From: Salvelinus alpinus
Lineage: Eukaryota > Chordata > Actinopteri > Salmoniformes > Salmonidae
Assembly: GCF_045679555.1 (NCBI RefSeq)
Contig: NC_092115.1
Coordinates: 35,534,728 to 35,598,727 of the forward strand
Direction: 5' to 3'
Length of the DNA stretch: 64,000 bases
Below are positions 1 through 62,186 of the stretch, piece after piece. The notes below the pieces were generated by a model, which did not search any database, had not been told where the DNA came from, and saw only the letters and a program-made list of their open reading frames with translations. Numbering within the stretch: the stretch's first letter is position 1; every line of letters starts with the position of its first letter. Made by a program: the position numbers and the translations under genes.

Positions 1-769
1 GTCCTGGCCTCCAAGCATCTTGATCATGTCACTGAATATGGTCAAGTTTCCATGGACAAAGGCCAGCCAAAGTTCAGTCAGTGGATCTTCGAACACTGTT
101 CACAGGACAACAGGGCATTTGTCTTCAGAAATAAAAAAGGATTTCAATGACACATACATTTTCAGCACCCTTTCTAGAGCAGGGAGCATGGACATCCAGC
201 GAACATTGCTGTGTACTAAAATGTTTCTCCTTTCAATTCAACAAAATCAAGCAGTTTTGTTTCCACAGATGTGCTGGCATCATATATCTTACATATCTGA
301 CTAGTATTGGCAGCAGCTTTACATGTCCATGATTGGACGCATCAATGGACAGGGACACAAATTCAACCTGGTCTAGGTCCTGTGTTACCAAAGTAGTTGC
401 CCATGGTGCACATTTTGTCCTAGCACATGTAAACTTTGGCTCATAAAGCTTCCATGTCAGTTTTGCTGTGCAGTCCATAGATCTGTAACTAGGATTGTGT
501 CGCATAGTGTGGTATGCAAAGACACCCTCCTGCACAGCTAAATCATATTCTTCTTGGGAAGGCTCTACCTTCTTGAAGAATGTGGTGACAGAGGGCATAC
601 CAACACGGCCAATCAGAGAGGCTTTATGCTTTTTCGTCTGCTGATGTTCTACCACTGCCGTTCTTCTCCGGCTGCCAATTGAATAAGAGGAATTACAAAG
701 GGTGCAGTGAACGATTCTATCGTCTTGACCTGAGCTTACTAATGGAAATTCTCTCATCATGTTTTTCAT
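1..769 (-). pseudogene. Broken hAT-like transposase fragment with BED-type zinc finger
   Basis: From 769 down to 233 an open frame of 178 residues carries a C-x2-C and H-x4-H arrangement (HCTLC to HQQTKKH, BED-like), then VTTFFKK, CTAKLTWKLYEPKF and SLSIDASNHGHVKLLP, which resemble fish hAT-superfamily transposase-derived proteins. After a stop at 233-235 the similarity continues in a different frame (NVRWMSMLPALERVL, FEDPLTELWLAFVHGN) with a further in-frame stop. The element is therefore frameshifted and nonsense-mutated, and it runs off the window edge. It could alternatively be a decayed single-copy domesticated gene. Confidence 0.65.
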
Positions 770-829
770 AAAAAGTGCATTTCCGTTTCTTGGAAACAGT
801 CATTGTACCTCCTCTGTCTGTTCTTCTTC

Positions 830-1012
830 ACTCTCCTTGTGTCACTCTTCTTACTCTCTTAACTTTTTCTTCTCCTCCAATCTTTCTCCTCTTTTCTTCA
901 CTCGTCTTCCTTTCCTTCTCTTCACCTTTCCACCTCACTCTTCTACACTCTCCTTGCTTCCCTCTTTTTACTCCCTTAATTTTCCCTTCTCCTTTCTCTC
1001 CAATCTGTATTA
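830..1012. repeat. Pyrimidine-rich (CTT/CTC) low-complexity tract
   Basis: Imperfect TCTTC/CTCC runs on the plus strand; a shorter similar tract follows at 1,141-1,195. The open frames here are compositional. Confidence 0.7.
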
Positions 1013-1367
1013 ATAAACAGCATACTATTAGATCAAATACTTTGGTTAACAGATTCCCATTGCTTGCCTAATTTTTGTATTTTATCTCAAAAACATTGTT
1101 TGGAATAATACATTGTCAGGCTCTGTAACCATATCGTTACCTTTCCTCCTCTGTCTCCTTCACTCTTCTTCCTTTCCAGTCTTCCTCCTCTCCACTGCTA
1201 ATGTTATCATGAACATTTCTAAATATATTTTCACAGTAGTTATAATGCCAAACCATTAAAATTGTAAGATACAAAAATATTCTCAGAATTAATTGTGCAT
1301 TCATTTAATACAATCATATTTTCAAAATAGCCCGTCCACTGCATGTTTACATGTGAAAGTTTTTTAA

Positions 1368-1442
1368 CCTAGCTACCATAACAGTAGCTAGCTAACTTAG
1401 CTAGCTAACTTATTCTACATAGCTAACGTTAGCTAGCATAAC
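1368..1442. repeat. AT-rich TAGCTAGCTAA-type short repeats
   Basis: Repeated palindromic TAGCTAGC units. Similar clusters occur at 56,628-56,680. Confidence 0.55.
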
Positions 1443-1789
1443 CTATTTAAAACCTTATAGAGCAGATCATCTATCTATATAATAAATTGTGACATTATAA
1501 CATCACTAGCTAGTATCTCAAACGATTGTAACTTACCTGACTTGAAAATACGTTTCTGGTGATGTTGTGGATTCACTTGACACTTGCTAGCTTCTGGTCG
1601 AGTTTTCCACAGCAGTTTTCTCTAAAACTATCGCGAGCAAGTAGTTAGTAGAAGAAGAAGAGTGAATGAAGCTGATATAGCGAGCAGCCCCCTCTGCTGG
1701 CCTAAACAAGCACAACGCGATTGAGACGTCAACCGGTAGGCTCTGCTGCCCGGTCTTTCTTGCCAGGTAAAATATTTCACTTTGCAGTC

Positions 1790-1906
1790 TGTTGTGGGTT
1801 GTGGGTTCATTCCCCACGGGGGGACCAGGATGAATATGTATGAACTTTCCAATTTGTAAGTTGCTCTGGATAAGAGCGTCTGCTAAATGACGTAAATGTA
1901 AAAATT
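1790..1906 (+). mobile_element. tRNA-headed SINE with L2-type tail
   Basis: A B-box-like GGGTTCATTCCCC segment is followed by the conserved fish tail containing GCTCTGGATAAGAGCGTC and CTGCTAAATGAC, shared by L2-clade LINEs and V-SINEs. It ends in AAATGTAAAA. Confidence 0.65.
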
Positions 1907-3014
1907 GTTATGGTGTAGGCAAGTGGTCACCAACTGGTTGATCCTGATAGACTGGTTGATATTCAAGGCATTCCTAGTCAATCACCAAATATTTCTCCAA
2001 AAAAGCCTAATTTTTTTTTTTTTTTATGTTGTGCTATTGGCAGTACTTAAATGAGAAGCTCTGCGCACCGGGTAGGCAAGTGTTCCCATTTTGAACCATT
2101 TCATTTATCTGAAAAGACAAACCTTGCCTACCAGGTGGACCTGGAGATCTGTAACTAAATCGAGACGGTCAGAGAATCCAACAAAGAGCTGGTGTTTTTA
2201 TCAGTGAGTTCATGTTTAAGTTTTTGATTCAGCACTGTCAATAATGTTTTTATTCAATACTAAAACCTGCTTCTCCCTACTTTCGCTGCAGCTGCAATGA
2301 ATGAGTATCTAAGTGTATTGATAGCCCTGCGATTTTATTATTAGCAGCTCGTCGTGTCTATTTTAATATCGAAGTACAGTATATTTCATTTTCTCTAGTC
2401 ATAGGCACAACATGAATTTGTGCATGAAGCATATGCTGTGTTTCGCATCAAGTGAAAAAAGGTACCCCCCCCTCTCTGGTCAGCCTCACCGGCGGAAGGG
2501 AAGGAGAGAGCAGGGACCGTGAGAAGCGGACCCTCTGTTGCTCTCGCCCCCCTGCGGCTGAGATTAATGCAAGGTTCAAAAGAACTGGGAACTTGTAAAT
2601 CTTCGACTTCCGAATTCAGTGTGTTCAAGACAACTGGGAATGAGTGGAGGCCTGGAGATGCTAAATGTGTTTATGTTGATTAACGGTCAATTACCGTGAG
2701 ACCGGCATTCTTTTACATAACAATAACCAGCTGACAAAATGGCATGACTGCCACAGCCCTAGGTGCAACTCGTTATTAGGAAAGTGTCTTAATGTTTTGT
2801 ACGCCCCCAATTGCAGGCTGCAAGTACACCCTTCTCACGTTGACACACAGAACATTCAATCCTGGACTCTTCAGGCCTTCATTACAGTAACGTTTCCTTT
2901 TTTGTTACGAGACCCTTAATAATCTTGTTTGTTCAGCTAAGTAAAACAGAATGAAAAGCACTCAGATTGTCAGTTGAACAGTTAAAATATGTAAATACGT
3001 CTTTAAAAAACACG
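1907..3014. other. Downstream intergenic stretch
   Basis: I see no gene and no confident transposon. There is a T-run at 2,010-2,025 and a short C-run at 2,463-2,472. Confidence 0.5.
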
Positions 3015-4348
3015 TAAAATAGTTAAATATAAATACGTTTTATTCATTTTCACTTTGAAAGGAAATAATTACAGCTCATCAATAACTGCATATTTATATA
3101 TAGAGTGGCAAGACCATTTAAATGAGGAATGTTGATAGGATAATTTATAGGTGGCCATATTGAATATATTGTACACAACATCATTTCATACTTATCTATA
3201 CATGGACCTCTGTCAAACAGCAGGATCTCACATGACAAGTAGCTATTTCATATGTTCATTTAAAACTAGGAAAGAGATTAATTTTGAAAGTTTGAGCAAG
3301 AGTGCAAGACTTTAAAGCTGTGAGAAGATTTAACGATGTAGTGTTAGAATGAAAGGCCTTACTGTACAAAACAATAATAAGCAATACCGATGTCCTAATG
3401 TTGATGCAGTTACAATGGGTCACCAACAGGGGGCAGTGTCTCTCCCATCTGGCCATATGATGAAAGTTAAAAAGCCTTCAGCAAAGTCATCAATAGCAAT
3501 ATTTGCCACAGAGGTGTTCTCGTCAACCGCTTCTTTAGGAAGAGTCCTGTAAGGTTTCAGAAGTTCCTCCATCAACGCCCTCCATGGACCAGCCACCATC
3601 AGACTCCGATGAGGGCCTCCTCCTTCCCACTTCCGACACTAACGCTCAGCAACATTTGACTCCAGCAGGTCTCAAACTGTAGGTTCCACACAGAAGAGCG
3701 CAGACATCCAACTATTGTTCTAACAGTTCCAGCCCTTTAGATGTGGGAGCTAAATACCCAATACTATATACTCAATACACCAATACTGTATCAGTGACAT
3801 CTTCTAGTACATGTACCGTTTATGTGTTGGCAAGAAAAGGGCATATACGTGTTTTTACATTTCTTTCACAGGGAGCATCTGATCTCAAGGATTGAAGGAT
3901 ACGTTATTTTGTCTAGTAATATTGTTTCTCCACTTTCGTATCACAACATTGTTTCGTGCAACATGACACCTATGGGTTTCTGATATGGGCTACAGTGTCT
4001 GAAAGTATAGGCCTAAGGTATTCTCTTGCTTTTTTTCACCCAATGGAATTAAACACCAAGAGCCTCATTTCTGTCTCATCTCATCAAACTATCAGCTCAG
4101 ACTCCATTTGAAATGGAAGAGTTTTTGGAATGAGAAGACTTTTCCAGCACTGTACCGTACTACAACTGGCGAACAACAGAAAGCACACACACTTGGCTCA
4201 TTTAGGCAGGGATAAATACATTGCAAAGCAGTCCATGGTACCGCTACCCCTGCTAAACAAAGACATTATGTCTTCTCTCAGTGGGACAGAGAGTCTTATT
4301 ACCCGGTGTCTCTTTTCATCCACAGTGGGAGGTAAGGGATGACAGGCC
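3015..4348 (-). other. egfr: Probable egfr 3' UTR
   Basis: About 1.3 kb downstream of the stop with no coding potential and no recognised transposon. The first AATAAA hexamer on the transcript strand after the stop is at 3,044-3,039, which would put cleavage near 3,015-3,030. Alternative polyadenylation cannot be excluded. Confidence 0.4.
3039..3044 (-). terminator. Candidate polyadenylation signal AATAAA
   Basis: Canonical hexamer on the minus strand, first after the egfr stop. The context AATGAATAAAACG is A/T-rich. Confidence 0.35.
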
Positions 4349-54274
<49,926 letters not shown>

Positions 54275-54500
54275 GGTATTTTTTAAACTCGTCTTCATTC
54301 TTCCTCTCCGAATGAAAACGTGTCAGTCCATACTAATTACGTATACAATTCAACTAACTTTACAGTAAAACTGTGAGCTGGCGTCAACTGAAGGACTTTT
54401 CCTTTACTTGTAAGTTTGACAGCTCCTCCTCTCCAGGCTGTGTATCTCAACAATACGAGGCACTCGAAGGAAAGCAAGAGAAATGGTAGGGATTTCCGAC
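54275..54500 (-). promoter_or_regulatory. egfr: egfr 5' UTR and proximal promoter (position inferred)
   Basis: The sequence immediately upstream of the start codon. I see no clear TATA box or CpG island. The transcription start cannot be fixed from sequence alone. Confidence 0.35.
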
Positions 54501-54699
54501 GTCATCCGTAGGGAGGACCATTGGGGTAAATTCTCATGTATTCTCTCAGGTAAGCGGGTCACCAGGTATGACGTTCCAATGGGTCTCTCTCAACATTTCT
54601 GTATGACGCTACACATTCTCATGATGTTATTTACAATTAATGACAGAAAAATACAGAATAAGATTTCAATTTTTTTTGCGAAATGTAACATTTTGAGCC

Positions 54700-54837
54700 C
54701 TGAATGCTGATTGGCTGACAGCCGTGTTATATCAGATCGTATACCACGGTTATGACAAAACATTTATTTTCACTGCTCTAATTACATTGGTAACCAGTTT
54801 ATAATAGCAATAAGACACCTCAGGGGTTTGTGGTATT
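54700..54837 (-). repeat. Salmonid inverted-repeat element, part 1 (interrupted)
   Basis: TGCTGATTGGCTGACAGCCG, TATACCACGG, CAGTTTATAATAGCAATAAG and GGGGTTTGTGGTAT. This is the reverse orientation of the element at 13,803-15,042. Confidence 0.65.
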
Positions 54838-55258
54838 TACATTTACATTTAAGTCATTTAGCAGACGCTCTTATCCAGAGCGACTTACAAATTGGTGCAT
54901 TCACCTTATGATATCCAGTGGAACAACCACTTTACAATAGTGCATCTAACTCTTTTAAGGGGGGGGGGGGGGTTAGAAGGATTACTTTATCCTATCCTAG
55001 GTATTCCTTAAAGAGGTGGGGTTTCAGGTATCTCCGGAAGGTGGTGATTGACTCCGCTGACCTGGCGTCGTGAGGGAGTTTGTTCCACCATTGGGGTGCC
55101 AGAGCAGCGAACAGTTTTGACTGGGCTGAGCGGGAACTGTACTTCCTCAGAGGTAGGGAGGCGAGCAGGCCAGAGGTGGATGAACGCAGTGCCCTTGTTT
55201 GGGTGTAGGGCCTGATCAGAGCCTGAAGGTACGAAGGTGCCGTTCCCCTCACCTCACC
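54838..55258 (-). mobile_element. L2-clade LINE 3' fragment inserted in the preceding element
   Basis: At 55,252-54,992 the minus strand encodes a C-terminal reverse-transcriptase tail (TRALRSSTSGLLASLPLR, SKLFAALAPQWWNKLP, TFRRYLKPHLF). The non-coding tail follows at lower coordinates: GTCGCTCTGGATAAGAGC and TGCTAAATGACTTAAATGT. The 5' part is missing, as is usual for LINE insertions. Confidence 0.75.
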
Positions 55259-55300
55259 TGGTATATGGCCAATATACCACGGCTAAGTGCTGTGTCCAGT
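55259..55300 (-). repeat. Salmonid inverted-repeat element, part 2
   Basis: Resumes GGTATATGGCCAATATACCACGGC after the LINE fragment. Confidence 0.6.
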
Positions 55301-55882
55301 AAATATCGGTCCCATGACTTGAATGGGATTTGTGCCACATGCTGAACCATAAATGTACCACAATTCATAAACTTCATCTCCCCTGGAAAAAAAGTGTCTA
55401 GACAATATTTCCCCATAGCATTTGGTTTGCAACAGTTGTTGTTTGTCTAAACCTTGCTGCCTGCCTCTCCAACCTGTGCAACAATGTTTCTGTGTCTTTA
55501 AAAAAAATCTCCAATGTGCCATATGAGAAAGAACTTGAGGAGACTGACAGCTTCTCTGAGCCAGGCAAATTCATTTATCTGTGATTTTGCAACTACAAGC
55601 TTTTGTGTCTCTGTTTTGAGTTTTGAGTTTTATTTCACATACATTTTTTCTTCAGCTCTCAATTGTCTGGATTCCACTGTATTGCACTGTAGCCTTGTCT
55701 TACACCCATACTTTTAATATTCTGCTATGTATTTTTCTATATACATTTTGTTTTAGAAGCACTAAATATATTATTTTCTAGGAAATACAGTTGTCTCACA
55801 GTCTTGCGCCATTACCATCACACTGAACAAAGTAATCAATTATAGTGCTTTTTCAACATTAAATCATCGTATGGTGTGTACG
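55300..55882 (+). repeat. Unclassified dispersed repeat, copy 1
   Basis: Contains CCCATGACTTGAATGGGATT, GTTTGTCTAAACCTTGCTGC, GCCAGGCAAATTCATTTAT and CAGTCTTGCGCCATTACC. It is repeated in reverse at 61,330-61,975 and more distantly at 56,180-56,600. No coding sequence seen. Confidence 0.85.
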
Positions 55883-56164
55883 CTATACCCTGGCATCCCT
55901 AGATATGAAAGATTAAAGAGGCATTGTTACATTTGTTTGATAGAATACACCTCTCTCTCTCAGCCAGGTAACATAATGTCTCATGGGCAGTGTATCAGAG
56001 GAAATGTCTTGCTCTGAAAAGCAGACCAAGGGTGCACTGCAGTGTAGGAGGGAGTCAGGGGGAGGCTAATGAGGCTATTTTAAACCAACATACTCCATGA
56101 AAAAGATCTGATCTGTCTCACCTTTTCATGATGAAATTGGATTGATTATTCACTATTTATATAA

Positions 56165-56650
56165 CGGGTGGGTCTAATTCTGAATGCTGATTGGTTAAAA
56201 TCGCATTCCAGCCAGTGTCTATTCCACAAGTTACCACCGGCTAAATCTATGAGGTTAAAATGCCTATTCACTCTGTTCAATCTGACTGCACAATCCACTG
56301 TCTCATCAGCCCAGCCAAGCAATTTATAAACTTGATCTCCACAACGGCTATGAAAAGCATCTAGACATTATCTCACATTTCTTTTAGACTAACATTTCGT
56401 TTTCAACAGCAAAGATTTGTATAAACCTTGCTGTCTGTCTCTCCGACATTTTCAACATTGTTTCAATATTCAAATTCGATCTCCATATTAATGAACGTGT
56501 CAGGAGTCAGGACGAGAGAGACAGGCAGCGTTTCTCAGCCAGTCGAAATCATGAATCAGCTGGCATAATTTTTATGGATATAAACAAAGAAATGTCATTT
56601 GAAAAAAGGTGAAACGAAACGAAGTGCAGCTAGTTTGTTGTTAGCTAGTT
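56165..56650 (+). repeat. Unclassified dispersed repeat, diverged copy
   Basis: Shares TTTATAAACTTGATCTCC, GCATCTAGACATTATC, GTATAAACCTTGCTGTCTGT and CTCAGCCAG with 55,300-55,882, but has its own left part (TGAATGCTGATTGGTTAAAA). Confidence 0.7.
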
Positions 56651-56799
56651 AGTTGTTCCAGCTAGCTAGTTGTTCCAGCTTCAATTTTAAGTTATTGTGT
56701 TAGTTGTGTTGTTTGCTAGCTCCTCTGAACAACAGTGTCCTGACAAGTGAGCATATTTTCTATGCCAGGCGAAATCGCGCCTCATTAGCTCATTGTTAT

Positions 56800-57330
56800 T
56801 GTCACGACTTCCACCGAAATCGGTTCCTCTCCTTGTTCGGGCAGCGTTTGGCGGTCGGCGTCACCGGTCTTCTAGCCATCGTCAATCCACTTTTCATTTT
56901 CCATTTGTTTTGTCTTGTTTTCCTACACACCTGGTTCTCATTTCCCTCATTAAGTGTTGTGTATTTAACCCTCTGTTCCCCCCATGTCTTTGTGTGGAAT
57001 TGTTTGTTGTAAGTGCTTGTGCACAGGGTTACTGGTGCGCGTCAGGTTTTGTACCCATGTTGATTATTTCTTTATGCCGTTGGTTTTGAAATTAAACTGC
57101 TCCGGCTATTACCTAGTTCTGTGTCACGCCCTGACCTTAGAGATCCTTTTTATGTCTTTATTTTGGTTTGGTCAGGGCGTGAGTTGAGGTGGGCATTCTA
57201 TATTTTGTGTTCTATGTTTTCTGTATTGTTAGTTTCCTTACAGAACTGTTCGTTTTTCCTCTTTGTTATTTTTTTGTTCTAGTGTTCTGATTTTAATAAA
57301 ATATCATGAACACGTCTCACGCTGCGCTTT
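56800..57330. repeat. Dispersed salmonid repeat with GTCACGCCCTGACC inverted motif
   Basis: GTCACGCCCTGACCTTAGAG and GGTCAGGGCGTGAGTTG form an inverted pair at 57,122-57,190. The surrounding sequence resembles a frequent salmonid interspersed repeat; family not named. Confidence 0.5.
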
Positions 57331-58004
57331 GGTCCAGTCATTCACAGGAAGAGGATCGTTACATTCTGCTCTCCTGCGTCTGACTTCACTGCCACCAGTT
57401 ACGCACCCCTTACAGTTATGGATGTATCCAAATAAATGTAACTAAAAAACAACTTAAACAAATGCAAATGCAGCTACTTTGCTTTATATTCTGGCTGCAC
57501 TTTTTGACGTGCCTGTAAGTTAGCCGTAGTTGGCTAGCTACTGTAGCAGGCAAGGGATAAGAACGTTGCCAGCCAGTATGGCAATGAAACATTTAGAACG
57601 AACAACTGGGTCGCGTCCATAGATACAGAACAAAAAGACAGAACGACTGGGTCTCGTCGCTGGCAACTGAACCGATAGAACGAACGACAAGCTGGCTTGG
57701 GTAGCAACCCAAGATTTGTGTCTATATCTTGTGGAAGGATGAAATAGTATGAATAAATTCATCAAGCCAGCTGGTCATCAAGCCAGCTGACTTTGTCTCG
57801 TGCCAATATATCCTCCAAACACTGGCTTCTCAGGCATTATCACTTAAATGTACTGTACAATGTACATTCTGATACTGTACTTTCCTTAAGGGTTGAAACA
57901 GGACAGGATGATTCGTCTGCCGCTTGTGGAAAGATTCCTATTGGATTAAAGTAACCAGGTTCATTCATATACTCTGAGTGTTTACTGTATTACCCAATGG
58001 GCTG

Positions 58005-58108
58005 CTATGGAGACCACATGTTCTGACAAGAACTGTATTGGCCTGGGGAGATTGTTGGGAAACGGTAAAACCATCACCATGCAATGAGAGAAGTTCTGTT
58101 TCACTGTG
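58005..58108 (+). repeat. Dispersed repeat, one of an inverted pair with 63,897-64,000
   Basis: TGCTATGGAGACCACATG, TCTGACAAGAACTGTATT and TTGGGAAACGGTAAA recur in reverse at the window end. Confidence 0.8.
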
Positions 58109-58119
58109 TCAGCACAAAA

Positions 58120-58264
<145 letters not shown>

Positions 58265-58599
58265 TGTTTGTGTGTGTGTCTACCTGTGTACCTGTGTACC
58301 TGTGTACCTGTGTACATGCATGCGTGTGTGGATATGAGTTTCACTGTTTTTATACAGTACATATGCTATCTCATCCATCACAAAACAATGTTGTTGCCAT
58401 TAACAGTAGGGGAATCGACCAGTGAAAATATTGTCCATCTTGTGAAGTCCCCATTGCGCATTCAAATATTAGCTAGTTTTAGCTGTGTGAACAGAGTGAA
58501 AACTGCCTGGAGGAAAGCAGACGCTTTACAGATATCAGGTGGTGTTCTGTAATCTCTGCAGCTCTGCTAATGAACTCTTAATTATGTGGTGTTAGGCTG

Positions 58600-59980
58600 T
58601 TTGTTCACAGTGCCTGGAGCCTTCTTATATCACTGAACCGTTGACATAGCCTGGTTAATGCAGACTGAATGATGTGAACAAACCATTTCCAGGCTACCAT
58701 TGACAATAATAGGATTCAGTTATCCCGTTCAACATTTCAAGTCTGCTGTGTGTGTTCTCCACATTTGAGTGTTATCCTACAGTTCTGAAAGGGGGCAGAG
58801 TCAGTTGACCAGAACTAACAACTGTACTGAAAAACTGTTGGAGCAACAAAACCTATAGGTAGGAACAAGAACTGTCATCTTCTTATAATGCTGATATACC
58901 AACCCAAAGCCATAACAACACCTCTAATGGAGTGATGGGTCTATCTGGCAGATGGTATATAGCCTCAAACTGACACAGGATCCTCCTATATGATATGCCA
59001 TATGGTGTTTACAGTACTGTACAGTACCTCCCCCTCCTCCTCTGTGTGCCTGTCTCCACGCACCTCCAAGATACTTCTCTCTCTGAGGAGGATTGGGGAG
59101 GGGTCTCTCTGTGTATCATTTGGTTTCAAGTTTTTTCCTTCTTCCTACATTCAATGAATAACTTAGTTAGATGAGAGGACCCTGGTCCAGCTGGAGCCTC
59201 TCATGCAGATCAAACCAGAGCAGAGCCCTGAGACCTGGAGGGCACCTCCCTCACATCATAGTCACGGCAGCATCCCCCATCGCTCTGCTTCAATTAACCA
59301 TTTCATTGGTTTGACTGCTTTGTCCGGTTGTTGTTGAATAATGATGGACATGTAGCTATCATAGTTGGGTTTCTTTTCTTTTAGTTACTGTAGATGCTCC
59401 TAATACCTTCTTCAGTCAACTGTGAGTAGACTATACACCTGCTTCCTACCAATATTTTCCTTCTTTGTGTGAAGAACATGTTTTGTCCTCCAATAGATCT
59501 TTCCCTGAGGAACAGGTCTTAACTACACGAGGAGGGGCTAAATTGAAAGGTGGTGAGGGAAAGAAAGGAGGGATGACCAACCACTACCTTCATTCAGCCA
59601 CCACTCTCCCTTTTCAGAGGAATCCCCAGTAGGCTAGCTGGTCATTATGTTGTGTTTGTTTAGAGTTTCTGCTTGGCTGACAGCTGTGGTATGGGGCTGG
59701 GGCTCTGAGTAGGTTAGGGTCTACACAAACAGCCTGAGGGAGGGAGAGAGCGGTGGAGAGTACCAGATAATCATGGTTGGTGCGTGCTCTGATACAGGGT
59801 TAAAGGGGGAGTTATGGGGACAGGTTGATTAGCAGGGTCTGTCACAACAACATGTTTTTAATATGGCCATTAATTTATATTTGGGTCAACAGCATCATGG
59901 ACCAAAAAAATGTATTTCATTTTCTTGTGTAAATGCAGATCTGAAATGCCATGGTGTTCTCTTGTTTTCAGAAGTGTTGT
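58600..59980. other. Upstream intergenic stretch without recognised elements
   Basis: No gene, SINE or Tc1 sequence recognised. Confidence 0.4.
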
Positions 59981-59984
59981 AAAC

Positions 59985-60142
59985 CTTTAAGCAATAAGGC
60001 ATGAGAACCTTGGAATTATTGTGTGAATAACTCCTGACTAAGGGCTGTTCTTAGGCCCTACGCGAAGCTAAGGGCCGGGAAACAGCCCTTAGGAGGTTGT
60101 TATTCACAATAATTCCCGGGTTCTCATGCCTTATTGCTTTTA
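59985..60142. repeat. Long imperfect palindrome
   Basis: Left arm AATAAGGCATGAGAACC, GGAATTATTGTG and CTAAGGGCTGTTC; right arm has their reverse complements (AACAGCCCTTAG, CACAATAATTCC, GGTTCTCATGCCTTATT). Loop near 60,055-60,075. Confidence 0.85.
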
Positions 60143-61320
60143 TAAAACTGTTGCCAACATATTAAAAAAAGATTAACGACATGTTTTCACTAAAAACATT
60201 ATTTGAATGAGTACATTTGTTTTATTCCATCCTTCCACCATTCAATATAGTCTGGGAAAAAGCCAGTTGTTAGTTCTGAGATTCTGAAGTTGTTAGCCAA
60301 ATGGGCTGGTCATCTATTCTATTGGCATGGACTGATTAAGTAAATAAGGTTGCCACGGAGGCTAGCTAACACAATCCCATCAAGCAGCTGAAATGACAGC
60401 AAACTATCTGCATTTTCGTTTGTTTAACCTTTGTTTCTATTGCCATTTCTTTGCATATATTCATTAACTACGATGGATATACTACGGCATGTCTTATTTT
60501 GGAAAAAATATGTTTCTTGAAAAATACTTTCATCAACATAAATACTTTTATCATTTTATCAGGAGTAATAAACTGGTATTGGCTGTGACCATTTTATTGA
60601 ATAAAAAATGTCCCCAATACATCTTGTGCGGGTGTCATTACTTTCACATCATAAACATTACATTTTTAATAAACATTTATAAATAATTATTTATATTCCT
60701 TATTGCATAAATATGGAATTACTTGTTAAAATTGTTATGTATTTACAATTTCTAAGTAGCTATATTGAGAACAAGTAGGTGCTTTACACCTGAAGAAGAC
60801 AGGAGTATGATATTTAATGTGTACTTACATTTTTCTTAACAAATATGTGTAGATTGTGGTGGTAATTATTGTGTGGCTGTAATGACTAGGGTAATCCCTC
60901 AAGAACGGTGACAACTTTTTTGAGAATTTTACTTCTGGGTAACCAAGACTATGACTAGAGTAATGGTAAAATGCATTACTTGTTAAAAATAACTTGGTGG
61001 AAAAGTATATTGAAAATATGATTGAATGCTATAAAGACAGTGAAAGATTAAGTAATAAGCAGTACAGGGATAGACCCTTTTTATGCAAATGTTCTACATT
61101 TTGTTCTACTTTGTGATGGTAATGACAGTGTTGGTAACCACAACAGAATGAGATTTATTTTTTCAAATAGAGGACAATCCAGACGAGTTATAGCCCTTGC
61201 AGTAATGACGCAGAATAAAAATAATGTTCTATTTTTATGCATTCTTGGAGATTGAGATATAATTTCAAACACTGTCATATCCTTGTTCTCCACTTCCCAG
61301 TTCTTGTGTGACTTGATGTC
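60143..61320. other. A/T-rich intergenic stretch
   Basis: About 1.2 kb with no recognised gene or repeat family. Short open frames here are not supported. Confidence 0.4.
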
Positions 61321-61329
61321 TAAAATGTT

Positions 61330-61975
61330 GAAAATGATTGATTACTTTGTTCAGTGTGATGGTAATGGCGCAAGACTGTGAGACAACTGTATTTCTTAGA
61401 AAATAATATATTTAGTGCATAAAAAATGTATAAAGCAAAATAATATTATTTTTCTAACCAGGTGCATTAAATATAAAGTGTAATACATAGCAGAATAGGA
61501 AAAGTCTGGGTAGGAAAAGTCTGGGTGTGAGAAATGTCTGGGTGTGTGCCCTGCTAAAACAGGGCAAAACATATTGAAAGCTGAAAAAAAACAATTTTAG
61601 GTTATTTTACTGTTTACTTAATATATGTAAAATAAAAATCACAATGCATTTTTTTCTTAAAAATAGAACCGAGACACAAAAAAGCTTGAAGTTGCAAAAT
61701 TACAGAGAAATGAATTTGCCTGGCTCAGAGAAGCTGTCAGTCTCGTCACGTCGGCGATTTCAAAAAAGAAACAGCAACGTTGTTGCACAGGTTGGAGAGG
61801 CAGGCAGCAAGGTTTAGACAAACAGCAACTGTTGCAAACCAAATGTTAGGCTAGTAGAAATATTGTGTAGATGCTTTTTTTTACCAGGGGAGATTAAGTT
61901 TATGAATTGTGGTACATTTATGGTTTAGCATGTGGCACAAATCCCATTCAAGCCATGGGACCGATAGTAGCATTT
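61330..61975 (-). repeat. Unclassified dispersed repeat, copy 2 (inverted)
   Basis: Reverse complement of 55,300-55,882 (shared GGTAATGGCGCAAGACTG, AATGAATTTGCCTGGC, GGCAGGCAGCAAGGTTTA, AATCCCATTCAAG), with extra sequence at 61,440-61,600 including AAAAGTCTGGGT direct repeats. Confidence 0.85.
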
Positions 61976-62186
61976 TTCGCGCATCATGCCCAAATCATCC
62001 GAAAGTTGAGGGCCTAGTAGTGTCTGCAGGTTTATGTTTTTTCCTTTTCAATTAAGCCCTAGACAACCAGGTGTGGGGAGTTCCTTACTAATTGGTGCAC
62101 ACACTTGCACAATGCACACTTGCACAATGCACACATATTTTCCCCTTACTTATTTTGGCAAACACAGAGACAAGCATACCCATTTT

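Noticed and set aside
57538..57765. 75-residue minus-strand open frame
   Set aside because: No recognisable motif, surrounded by dispersed repeats.
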